Below are positions 1 through 6,806 of a stretch of 14,901 nucleotides of DNA, in pieces. The DNA is from Bacteroidota bacterium. Its GTDB lineage: Bacteria > Bacteroidota > Bacteroidia > NS11-12g > UBA955. Where the stretch lies: positions 1-14,901 of the forward strand of contig SXYY01000014.1 in assembly GCA_005788145.1 (NCBI GenBank), written 5' to 3'. The notes beneath the pieces were generated by a model. That model saw only the letters and a list, made by a program, of their open reading frames with translations, searched no databases and was not told the origin of the DNA. Position 1 is the stretch's first letter; each line of letters begins with the position of its first letter. The translations under genes and the position numbers were made by a program.

Positions 1-63
1 GAACAAGAATTGCTAAAAAAAGAATACGGAAGTACCACAATGACTATATTCGCCAAACAATGA
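1..63 (+). CDS. C-terminal end of an upstream protein (partial), possibly RsmD-type rRNA methyltransferase
   Basis: Frame 1 is open from the first base and ends at TGA (61-63), giving the tail EQELLKKEYGSTTMTIFAKQ. The TGA overlaps the coaD start codon as ATGA, which implies translational coupling and a shared operon. The tail, with an aromatic-Gly pair followed by a short beta-like hydrophobic end, resembles the C-terminus of RsmD-type 16S rRNA guanine methyltransferases, which often precede coaD in bacteria. Twenty residues are too few to prove this. That a coding end is present is fairly certain; its identity is a guess. Confidence 0.6.
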   Translation, partial: EQELLKKEYGSTTMTIFAKQ

Positions 64-524
64 GCAACATAGCCGTTTTCCCAGGAACGTTTGATCCCAT
101 TACGGTGGGACATGTTGATATCGTGAATAGGGCCAGTACCATGTTCGATGAAATCATCATCGCCGTGGGCATCAACACCAAGAAAACCACCCTTTTCGAT
201 TTGGAAGTGCGCAAACAATGGATTCAAACCGCCTTCGCCAATAACCCAAAAGTACGCGTCGCATCTTATGAGGGTTTGACTGTGGATTTTTGCAAATCTG
301 CAGGGGCTAAATTCTTACTTCGCGGACTCCGTAATGGCACAGATTTCGACTATGAATCACATATCGCCCAATTGAACAAAGCGCTTTGGAGTGAAATTGA
401 AACGGTTTTTATCATGTGCGACCCAGCACTCGGCTATATCAGCAGCACTTTGGTACGCGATTTAATCATTCACAAGGCCGACTATGCTCGTTACCTGCCT
501 ACTGGGGTTACACCCAAAAATTAA
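60..524 (+). CDS. coaD: Phosphopantetheine adenylyltransferase CoaD
   Basis: Cytoplasmic enzyme of coenzyme A synthesis that transfers AMP from ATP to 4'-phosphopantetheine, giving dephospho-CoA and pyrophosphate. The 154 residues match the usual 155-165. The nucleotidyltransferase signature GTFDPITVGH is at residues 9-18 and includes the T/HxGH motif. The RGLRNGTDFDYE segment (88-99) and the ISSTLVR motif (127-133) that contact ATP and substrate are intact. The segment after ISSTLVR (DLIIHKADYARYLP) lacks the common Gly-Gly but keeps the helix and the Pro. The start overlaps the upstream stop as ATGA, and no Shine-Dalgarno sequence is visible. The stop TAA (522-524) overlaps the convergent NUDIX stop within TTAA. 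Confidence 0.96.
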   Translation: MSNIAVFPGTFDPITVGHVDIVNRASTMFDEIIIAVGINTKKTTLFDLEVRKQWIQTAFANNPKVRVASYEGLTVDFCKSAGAKFLLRGLRNGTDFDYESHIAQLNKALWSEIETVFIMCDPALGYISSTLVRDLIIHKADYARYLPTGVTPKN

Positions 525-1159
525 ACGGTTTTGAACATCGCAACACACTTGCGGATCACATCGTGCACACTTTGATATGAACTGAATTCTGGTGTATTAA
601 ACCAGTCCAAATCGGCGAATTTGACTTCTGAAATGCCTTCTTCCATTTGAGGCTTAAGGGTTCCCTTTCCGGTGCTGTTCATCAAATACCAGTGGGTTTC
701 CTTCAACAAGAGGATGTCATCTTCATAGTAAACATGGTAGGTTTCACCCACTTTGTCACTGATGTTGATCATGTTTATGCCCGTCTCCTCCATCACCTCT
801 CGCAACGCCGCGGCCATTTGATCCTCATGTCGCTCAATCTTTCCCTTCGGCAAATCCCACAATCCATTTCGCTTGATTGTTAACAGTTGATTTTCTTTGT
901 TGAAAACCAACCCGCCCGCAGCTTGAATTACTGTATAATCTTCCATGAATTCCTTCACCGTGGCTTTCGGGTCAGGACAAATCAAACCAAAATGCAATGG
1001 CTTCCCGTTGTTCTGTGATGACAACAATATTTTGAAGCTCTTCTGCAATTCATCGTCCCCAATAAAATACATATTACTCAAACCACGCAAAGCTTCCGGA
1101 GAATCCGCGATCACCAAAGCACCGTCGTTGAAATAGATTTTATAACTTTGCACTTCCAT
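521..1159 (-). CDS. NUDIX hydrolase
   Basis: A 212-residue protein with a complete Nudix box at residues 106-128 (G-x5-E-x7-REvMEETGI), which binds Mg2+ and catalyses hydrolysis of a nucleoside diphosphate linked to another moiety. The box follows the typical strand-loop WDLPKGK, where the substrate group is recognised. About 80 N-terminal residues (from YKIYFND) form an additional domain without a recognised function. The substrate cannot be read from the sequence. ATG 1159-1157 is the only sensible start, because YKIYFND directly after it looks like the conserved beginning of Bacteroidota members. The start overlaps the pyrE ATG on the other strand within CATG, and the stop overlaps the coaD stop within TTAA, so the gene has no non-coding flank on either side. 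Confidence 0.9.
   Translation of the reverse strand: MEVQSYKIYFNDGALVIADSPEALRGLSNMYFIGDDELQKSFKILLSSQNNGKPLHFGLICPDPKATVKEFMEDYTVIQAAGGLVFNKENQLLTIKRNGLWDLPKGKIERHEDQMAAALREVMEETGINMINISDKVGETYHVYYEDDILLLKETHWYLMNSTGKGTLKPQMEEGISEVKFADLDWFNTPEFSSYQSVHDVIRKCVAMFKTV
1143..1150 (+). promoter_or_regulatory. Putative -7 element of the pyrE promoter, inside the NUDIX gene
   Basis: TAACTTTG is an exact match to the Bacteroidota -7 consensus TAnnTTTG and ends 7 bases before the pyrE ATG. No good TTTG -33 element lies 19-21 bases upstream; a TTG at 1128-1130 is too close. If used, the transcript would start at roughly 1154-1158, giving an almost leaderless pyrE mRNA. Confidence 0.45.
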
Positions 1160-1796
1160 GTCTAATCAAGCCGCAAAATTAGCAAAATTTCTCCTAGAAA
1201 TAAAGGCAGTAAAACTAAGTCCTTCACAACCATTCACTTGGACTTCAGGGATTAAATCACCAATCTATTGCGACAACCGCATGGTGCTGTCCTACCCCGA
1301 AGTAAGAACATTTGTGGCCGAGGAATTGGCTGCATTGATACAAAATCAGTTCCCAGAAACCAATCGCATTGCAGGAATTGCCACCGCTGGCATCGCTCAT
1401 GGTGCCTTGGCGGCGGACAAAATCAACATGCCCTACTGCTATGTGCGTCCCGAACCCAAAAAACACGGACTGAAAAACCAGGTGGAAGGCGAAATGCTCC
1501 CTGGCGATAAAATTGTGCTCGTTGAAGACCTCATCTCCACCGGGAAAAGCAGTTTCCAAGCCGTGGAAGGTGTTCAAAATGCCGGTGCTACCGTGATTGG
1601 CGTTGTGGCCCTATTTACCTACGGGTTTGCCAATGCCATGGAAAAATTTGTGGAAGCCGGCATCCCCGTGCACACACTCACCAACCTGCCCACCCTCACC
1701 GCTGTGGCTGCAGAACAAGGTTTCATACAACCTTCCGAACTGGAAACAGTTAACCGATTTGCCCAGAATCCTGCGGCTTGGGGAGAGAATCTCTAA
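1158..1796 (+). CDS. pyrE: Orotate phosphoribosyltransferase PyrE
   Basis: Catalyses orotate + PRPP to orotidine 5'-monophosphate in de novo pyrimidine synthesis; acts in the cytoplasm as a dimer. The 212 residues fit the family length. Visible features are the N-terminal substrate segment FTWTSGIKSPIYCDNR (26-41), the flexible catalytic loop with RPEPKKHGLKNQ (97-108), and the PRPP-binding signature IVLVEDLISTGKSS (119-132). The start is set by the conserved AKFLLEIKAVKLSP beginning. ATG 1158-1160 overlaps the NUDIX start on the opposite strand, so the promoter must lie inside the NUDIX gene. The last 47 bases overlap the 3' end of the convergent ligase homologue. Confidence 0.96.
   Translation: MSNQAAKLAKFLLEIKAVKLSPSQPFTWTSGIKSPIYCDNRMVLSYPEVRTFVAEELAALIQNQFPETNRIAGIATAGIAHGALAADKINMPYCYVRPEPKKHGLKNQVEGEMLPGDKIVLVEDLISTGKSSFQAVEGVQNAGATVIGVVALFTYGFANAMEKFVEAGIPVHTLTNLPTLTAVAAEQGFIQPSELETVNRFAQNPAAWGENL
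1174..1181 (-). promoter_or_regulatory. Putative -7 element of the NUDIX gene promoter, inside pyrE
   Basis: On the minus strand this reads TAATTTTG, an exact TAnnTTTG match within pyrE codons 6-8. Nineteen bases further upstream is TTTA (complement of 1201-1204), a 3/4 match to the -33 TTTG. It would give a leader of about 8-10 bases. It faces the pyrE -7 element only 23 bases away. A/T-rich coding sequence could produce such a match by chance. Confidence 0.35.
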
Positions 1797-2610
1797 CCCA
1801 ATCTAAAGCTGTCACACTAGGTTGATTGGCTCCGCGAACCCACTTCAAAATTCGCACAGATTCCGATTTGAACCCCGATTTATGCCGACTGCTCCTTTGA
1901 ACACCAATGCATTGTAATTCATAAATTTCACCCGGAGTAACCCCGCGGATTGGACCAATGCGCGCGCCCAAATTGCCATTAATCCAAGTGAGGACATCTA
2001 ACTCATCATCCAATCCCTGAATCCAACCACCATCGACATCTTGTCCCAAATTGGCCCGGAAGCAACCAATGTACGCTCCTTCATGATAGAGGCCAAAAGT
2101 GAGTTCGAATTGTGCATTCGTGCGGCCTGTCGGACGAACATAAAGCAGCATTGCATGAACAGTCAATGTGATCATCTCGTTGAAATCCATTGCCGTTGAA
2201 GGTTTCCCAAGGCCGTAGTTCATTAATATTTTGGCATTCCTTCTACCCTGGAGCAACGACAACAATAGCCTGCGTTCCTCCACTTCCATAGCCACAAAAA
2301 CAGACAGCAACCAATCTTTGCGTTCAACTTCCGTCCAATTTGTCCATCGTTCAAAACCCTCTTGCAATGCTGTACCGGTTACACCATCGCTGGGTGATCC
2401 CAACAACAAAGCCAACGCTTCATTCAGAGAACCTGTATATCCTTGACATTCATTGAGCAACCAGAGAGGAATACCCGTCCATTCCAAAACCCAAGCCTTC
2501 AATGTGTTCGTACCCAACTTGATTGGAAAAATCAGTTTGCCTTCCTCATCGAGAAATGCATCACACCAAATCGGAATATTCAAATGTTTGATTTGATTCA
2601 TAGATATCAT
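1750..2610 (-). CDS. Truncated ATP-dependent DNA ligase homologue without adenylation domain
   Basis: A 286-residue relative of bacterial ATP-dependent ligases that pair with a beta-CASP exonuclease; full-length members have roughly 500-550 residues. Residues 38-70 (KAWVLEWTGIPLWLLNEC, then a GSLNEALALLL segment) and about 90-130 match the N-terminal DNA-binding domain. Residues about 145-275 match the C-terminal OB fold, including the HAMLLYV strand, the IGPIRGVTP turn and QRSSRHKSG (238-246). The nucleotidyltransferase domain between them is absent: there is no KxDG lysine, and motif VI lacks its usual RxDK end. Ligase activity is therefore not expected. DNA binding or support of the exonuclease is an inference; a decaying gene is the alternative. 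The start overlaps the exonuclease stop as ATGA. The last 15 codons lie within pyrE. Confidence 0.85.
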   Translation of the reverse strand: MISMNQIKHLNIPIWCDAFLDEEGKLIFPIKLGTNTLKAWVLEWTGIPLWLLNECQGYTGSLNEALALLLGSPSDGVTGTALQEGFERWTNWTEVERKDWLLSVFVAMEVEERRLLLSLLQGRRNAKILMNYGLGKPSTAMDFNEMITLTVHAMLLYVRPTGRTNAQFELTFGLYHEGAYIGCFRANLGQDVDGGWIQGLDDELDVLTWINGNLGARIGPIRGVTPGEIYELQCIGVQRSSRHKSGFKSESVRILKWVRGANQPSVTALDWVRDSLPKPQDSGQIG

Positions 2611-3617
2611 TCCATCTTCCTTTCCAACATACTTTGCTCAACCACAACAGCGTTCAATCCCCGGGCTTCTCTCAGGTAACGAGCAAGAATTTCACTAAAT
2701 CCGTGGGTGACATAGATGTTTTCTGCACCTGTACCCAAAACTGCTTCAATCAACTGCGGCCAATCCGCGTGATCGCTCAACACAAAACCCTTGTCAATTC
2801 CTCCCCAATCACCAGATTTACTTACGGCCATCCAACCGCTGCAATTAGCCAAAGAATAGTTACCCAATGGCGAGATCCAGGCCGACCTTAAGGCATTTGG
2901 CGGACAAACCACCAAGCAATTATCCATCTTGACGCCCAGATCCCGCAAATCTGCAAGACCGCGAGAGCCATCTTCCCAAGTTCCAAAATCAAATCCACAT
3001 TCTTGCAACACAATGTTGGACGCGTTAATAGCACCATGACAAATAATCGTCCCTATTGATCGATCCAAGTATTTTAATATCCGCTGTGCCTTACCCAAAG
3101 AATAACCCAACAACACCGAAGGCTTTCCCACGGCTGCATTTTTCTGCCACCAAGTATTAATGTCATCAAACACCGTCTTCTGCTCCCTCCATTGAAAGAT
3201 GGGCATACCAAATGTGCTCTCCGTAACAAAATGGTGACATCGCACAGCTTCAAATGCTGGGGTAAGCCCATCACCCACCGTCTTGTAATCACCGCTGATG
3301 ACCCAGACTTCTCCGCGGAAAGATAATCGCACCTGCGCACTGCCTGGTACATGTCCCGCCGGAAACAAAGTGATTTCCACCCCATTCATCCATACAGATT
3401 CTCCGTAAGCCATGGCCTGCACCGAAATTCGCTGACCAAGTCGCAGCTTCAAGATATTCACCGATTGTACATGGCACAAGTAGTGCTGCATACCAGGACG
3501 AGCATGGTCACTGTGCGCATGCGTAACCAAGGCTTTGGATACTTTTCGCAGTGGATCAATGTACAAATCGGCCTGCGCACAATAGAATCCCAAGGGGGTA
3601 TAGGTCACCAATGCCAT
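2607..3617 (-). CDS. Ligase-associated DNA exonuclease (metallo-beta-lactamase/beta-CASP fold)
   Basis: A 336-residue predicted DNA exonuclease of the family found beside ATP-dependent ligases and DEXH helicases in bacterial DNA-repair clusters. The zinc motif HAHSDH is at residues 33-38. Further ligands or beta-CASP motifs are H89 (GHVPGSAQV), D110 (SGDYK), E133 (TESTFG), H283 (LSDHADW) and H305 (VTHG). All expected metal residues appear present, so this partner should be active, unlike the ligase homologue it overlaps by ATGA. The start MALVTYTPLGFYC fits the family, whose members begin shortly before the first strand. GAAATTTG (complement of 3623-3630), one mismatch from TAnnTTTG, lies 5 bases before the ATG. 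The gene is divergent from the S46 peptidase across 123 bases. No helicase or phosphoesterase partner is seen here. Confidence 0.9.
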   Translation of the reverse strand: MALVTYTPLGFYCAQADLYIDPLRKVSKALVTHAHSDHARPGMQHYLCHVQSVNILKLRLGQRISVQAMAYGESVWMNGVEITLFPAGHVPGSAQVRLSFRGEVWVISGDYKTVGDGLTPAFEAVRCHHFVTESTFGMPIFQWREQKTVFDDINTWWQKNAAVGKPSVLLGYSLGKAQRILKYLDRSIGTIICHGAINASNIVLQECGFDFGTWEDGSRGLADLRDLGVKMDNCLVVCPPNALRSAWISPLGNYSLANCSGWMAVSKSGDWGGIDKGFVLSDHADWPQLIEAVLGTGAENIYVTHGFSEILARYLREARGLNAVVVEQSMLERKME

Positions 3618-3740
3618 CCTGCCAAATTTCCCCTTTTTTGTGGGATAATGGGAGAAAAAGTTTCGTTGAAATCAAGCGTAAAACGGATGCAAAGTCAAGG
3701 GGTTGTGGGTAAAAAAGAGTTAATTTGCGATAATAATTCT
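3618..3740. promoter_or_regulatory. Divergent intergenic region between exonuclease and S46 peptidase genes
   Basis: These 123 bases must hold promoters for both directions. The only -7-like sequences are near-matches: TTAATTTG at 3720-3727 (+), 13 bases before the peptidase ATG, and GAAATTTG (complement of 3623-3630) before the exonuclease. Neither has a TTTG at the right spacing. I see no operator-like palindrome and no hairpin. Confidence 0.35.
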
Positions 3741-5912
3741 ATGAAAAAACGCATTTTAAGTTTGGCCTTGGCCTTCTCAGCATTATTTCAGCTGCGGGCC
3801 GATGAAGGCATGTGGCCGCTCACGTTGCTGCAAAAGATCCAAGATCCCATGCAAGCCCGCGGATTGAAATTGTCTGCAGAAGACATCTACTCCATCAACC
3901 AAGCCTCTGTGAAAGACGCCATCGTTCGTTTGATGACGAAGCAAGGCCGCATGTTCTGTACGGGAGAAGTGATTTCGAAACAAGGTCTTTTCCTTACCAA
4001 CCACCACTGTGGTTACGGAGCCATCCAAGAGCTTTCTACCAACCAAGACAACATATTGAAAAACGGTTTTTGGGCTGCAAATCAACAAGCTGAGCGCCCC
4101 GCCAATTTCAACATCGGTCTTTTGCGCAAAATTGAAGATGTTACCGCTCAATTACTGGCCGGTATTGCCATCAACCAAGATGAAGCTGCCCGTGCAAAAG
4201 CGGTTGCTGCACAAATCGCAAAAACCAAGGAAGCTGTAGTGGCTGCTTTGGGCGAAGAACGCAATAACTATGTGGTGGAAATTTCTTCATTCTATAACGG
4301 AAATCAGTTTCTGGCGATGTTCTACGAGGTGTACCGCGATATTCGTTTGGTAGGTACCCCTCCAGAAAGCGTTGGAAAATTTGGTGGCGAAACCGACAAC
4401 TGGCGTTGGCCTCGTCATACATGCGATTTCAGCATGTTCCGCATCTATGCCAATGGCAACAACAAACCCGCCGATTTCAATCCATCAAACAAGCCTTTCA
4501 GCCCAAAGCACCACTTGCCCATCAATATCGGTGGCATGAAAGAAGGAGATTATGCGATGATCATGGGTTATCCAGGTCGTACCACGCGCTATACTTATAG
4601 TGAAGGCATCAAATACTTGGCCAGCAAAGAGCGCCCGATGCGTGTGCAGTTGCGTCGCGACATCATGGATGTGTACGAAAACTACATGAAGCAAGACGAA
4701 TCTGTGCGTTTGATGTATTCTGATCGCTTGGCTGGAATCGGTAACTATTGGAACAAATTCAACGGCGAAGCCCACGATTTGGCCAAGCCCGATGGCCTAT
4801 ACGACACCCGTAAAAATGCTGAATTGGCTTTTGAGCGTTGGGTGCGTGAAAACAAAAAGACCGACGTTTACGGCGACGTAACTTCACTCTACGATGAGGC
4901 CTACCGCGAATTGTACACCTACGGTTTATACCCTGTATACTTGCAAGACGGTATCGCCAACAGCCAGCCCATGAGCTTTGCGATGTCGTTCAAAGGATTG
5001 GCCGATGCGCTGAAAGCCAACGCCAAAGACACTTCTATGTCGCGCGCGATGTTGCGTGGCATCGATGAGATGTACAAAGAGTTCTATCCAACCATCGAAA
5101 AAGAAGTGTTGGCCGTGGTATTGAAACACATCTACGAAGACTTGGATCCCGCCATGATGCCTGCCGATTTAACCGCGCTGGTAACCAAATACAAGAGAAA
5201 CTATACCGCCATCGCCGAAGCCATCTTCGCCAAATCCATTTTCACCAACAAAGAGCGCATGGCCAAATTCTTGAGTAAACCTTCTGCCAGCAAATTGGAA
5301 GCCGATGTGTTGTACAAAATCACCAATGGCTACTTGAACAAATTGCGCGTGGATTTGAAGCCCGTGTACGATGGTATCAACAGCAAACTCGATCGCGCCA
5401 ACCGATTGTTCTTGTCGGCCCAATTGGAAATGTCAGCCAGTAACAACATCACCATGGCCCCTGACGCCAATGGCACCATGCGTTTGACCTATGGAACCGT
5501 GAAGGCCTATGACGCCCGTGATGCCGTGAGCTATTCTTATTTCACCACCGCCAAAGGCATTTTGGAAAAATACAAAGCCGCTGATTTCGAGTTCGACGCA
5601 CCCCAACAGTTATTGGCATTGATTCGCGCCCGCGACTTTGGTCAATATGCTGACAAAGACGGTGAGTTGCATACTTGCTTTCTATCCGACAACGACATTA
5701 CCGGTGGTAACAGCGGAAGTCCTGTAATGAACGCCAAAGGCGAATTGATCGGTACTGCGTTCGATGGCAACTGGGAAGCGATCAGCTCTGATTTCGCATT
5801 CTTGCCAAAAGTTCAGCGCACCATCAGTTTGGATGTTCGCTACACTTTATTCATCGTAGAAAAGTTGGGCGGTGCAAAGCACTTAATCGACGAGATGACC
5901 ATTGTAAAATAA
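3741..5912 (+). CDS. S46 family dipeptidyl-peptidase, DPP7-like
   Basis: Secreted or periplasmic serine exopeptidase that removes dipeptides from peptide N-termini; 723 residues, as usual for S46. A signal peptide MKKRILSLALAFSALFQLRA is followed by the mature start DEGMW typical of the family. The triad is visible: H89 in NHHCGYG, D229 in PRHTCDFSMF and S660 in GGNSGSPV. Residue 676, in FDGNWE, is Gly. In characterised S46 enzymes Gly at this S1 position goes with hydrophobic P1 residues (DPP7), whereas Arg gives Asp/Glu preference (DPP11). The residue before the catalytic Asp is Cys where I expect Gly. The frame is open upstream to 3351, but the signal peptide fixes the start at ATG 3741; the extension would lie over the exonuclease gene. 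A strong hairpin terminator follows 22 bases after the stop. Confidence 0.95.
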   Translation: MKKRILSLALAFSALFQLRADEGMWPLTLLQKIQDPMQARGLKLSAEDIYSINQASVKDAIVRLMTKQGRMFCTGEVISKQGLFLTNHHCGYGAIQELSTNQDNILKNGFWAANQQAERPANFNIGLLRKIEDVTAQLLAGIAINQDEAARAKAVAAQIAKTKEAVVAALGEERNNYVVEISSFYNGNQFLAMFYEVYRDIRLVGTPPESVGKFGGETDNWRWPRHTCDFSMFRIYANGNNKPADFNPSNKPFSPKHHLPINIGGMKEGDYAMIMGYPGRTTRYTYSEGIKYLASKERPMRVQLRRDIMDVYENYMKQDESVRLMYSDRLAGIGNYWNKFNGEAHDLAKPDGLYDTRKNAELAFERWVRENKKTDVYGDVTSLYDEAYRELYTYGLYPVYLQDGIANSQPMSFAMSFKGLADALKANAKDTSMSRAMLRGIDEMYKEFYPTIEKEVLAVVLKHIYEDLDPAMMPADLTALVTKYKRNYTAIAEAIFAKSIFTNKERMAKFLSKPSASKLEADVLYKITNGYLNKLRVDLKPVYDGINSKLDRANRLFLSAQLEMSASNNITMAPDANGTMRLTYGTVKAYDARDAVSYSYFTTAKGILEKYKAADFEFDAPQQLLALIRARDFGQYADKDGELHTCFLSDNDITGGNSGSPVMNAKGELIGTAFDGNWEAISSDFAFLPKVQRTISLDVRYTLFIVEKLGGAKHLIDEMTIVK

Positions 5913-5934
5913 TTCAAACAACCCTCTTTAACAT

Positions 5935-5964
5935 AAAAAGGGCTTCCTCGCGGAAGCCCTTTTT
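5935..5964. terminator. Symmetric rho-independent terminator, probably bidirectional
   Basis: A perfect 13-bp inverted repeat, AAAAAGGGCTTCC (5935-5947) and GGAAGCCCTTTTT (5952-5964), encloses the loop TCGC. The A run before and T run after the G/C stem let it work in both directions: after the S46 peptidase gene on the plus strand and after the tetR gene on the minus strand. Confidence 0.92.
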
Positions 5965-6042
5965 GTTTGAGCTATTTTGTTTCTTAGACTTTACTACGGG
6001 GAGCAACTAACAACACCCACAGTGTCCTTGAATCCGTGTTTA

Positions 6043-6798
6043 TTAACGGTTCCTAGAAAACCAACCACCTTTGTTGGATTTCTCCTCCGTTTTCTCCTCT
6101 GTGCGATTGAATGAATTTGCCACAGTAGGTTCACTTCTCTCTGTTCTGCTAGCATTTGATGCTATCGAAGTACTCGCAACAGAATCAGATGATTTGCTTG
6201 GCGAAGTTTCAATCACCAATGCATCTTTCAATTGCTTTTGCATATTACCAATCATACTCACAAAAGTTTCCCTCGATGCACGCACTTTCGAAATTGTGTA
6301 ACAACCCATCAACTGTCCAACAATAAACAATGCCATTGAGCGCGCATCTGTTTGGTTTTTCAATTCCCCAGCGACGCGACCTGTCATGATGGCACGTTGT
6401 ATGATTTTAACCTGAACTTCGTTCACCGCCTCTAGCTTCTGTCGAAACAAATCATCGGAATGACTCATTTCCAATATCATGTTGGTCAATACATCACCGC
6501 GCTTGATACTCGTCTCAGTGGCTCTATTTTTCTCTTGTTCCAAAACAGCAAGCAAAGCATCGGCAATCCCTGATTCGATATTTTCCAAACTCACCCACTT
6601 CTGCTCATAGTAAAGCATCATAACCTCGTCAACAACAGCATATCCCAATTCAGCCTTATTGGGGAAATAGTGATAAAATGCACCCTTGGTAATTTTCAAT
6701 CGGGCAATTTCTTTGTCTGTACGCAAGGTCTCGAATCCCTTGGATTGGATCGCTTCAAAGCAACGTTGTAAGATCAATTGTCGTGTAGATGTGCTCAT
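6043..6798 (-). CDS. TetR-family transcriptional regulator with long C-terminal tail
   Basis: A 251-residue regulator. The N-terminal TetR DNA-binding domain spans residues 5-55, with the helix-turn-helix in RTDKEIARLKITKGAFYHYF (26-45) followed by PNKAEL. Residues 60-195 form the helical ligand-binding and dimer domain, which is too variable to predict a ligand. Residues 198-251 are an unusual Ser/Thr/Glu-rich, probably disordered tail ending in GGWFSRNR; most family members stop near residue 200. No transporter or enzyme gene adjoins it as an obvious target: asnS is upstream on the same strand and the S46 peptidase converges on it. It probably regulates its own promoter, where a partial palindrome overlaps the promoter spacer. 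A shared terminator lies beyond its stop at 5935-5964. Confidence 0.9.
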   Translation of the reverse strand: MSTSTRQLILQRCFEAIQSKGFETLRTDKEIARLKITKGAFYHYFPNKAELGYAVVDEVMMLYYEQKWVSLENIESGIADALLAVLEQEKNRATETSIKRGDVLTNMILEMSHSDDLFRQKLEAVNEVQVKIIQRAIMTGRVAGELKNQTDARSMALFIVGQLMGCYTISKVRASRETFVSMIGNMQKQLKDALVIETSPSKSSDSVASTSIASNASRTERSEPTVANSFNRTEEKTEEKSNKGGWFSRNR

Positions 6799-6806
6799 AG
6801 GGGGAG

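Noticed and set aside
3720..3727. TTAATTTG as a -7 element of the S46 peptidase promoter
   Set aside because: One mismatch to TAnnTTTG and no -33 element at 19-21 bases; too weak to list as a separate promoter.
3351..3740. Upstream in-frame extension of the S46 peptidase reading frame (130 extra codons)
   Set aside because: It is antisense to the conserved exonuclease gene, lacks any family similarity and would place the signal peptide internally; ATG 3741 is the natural start.
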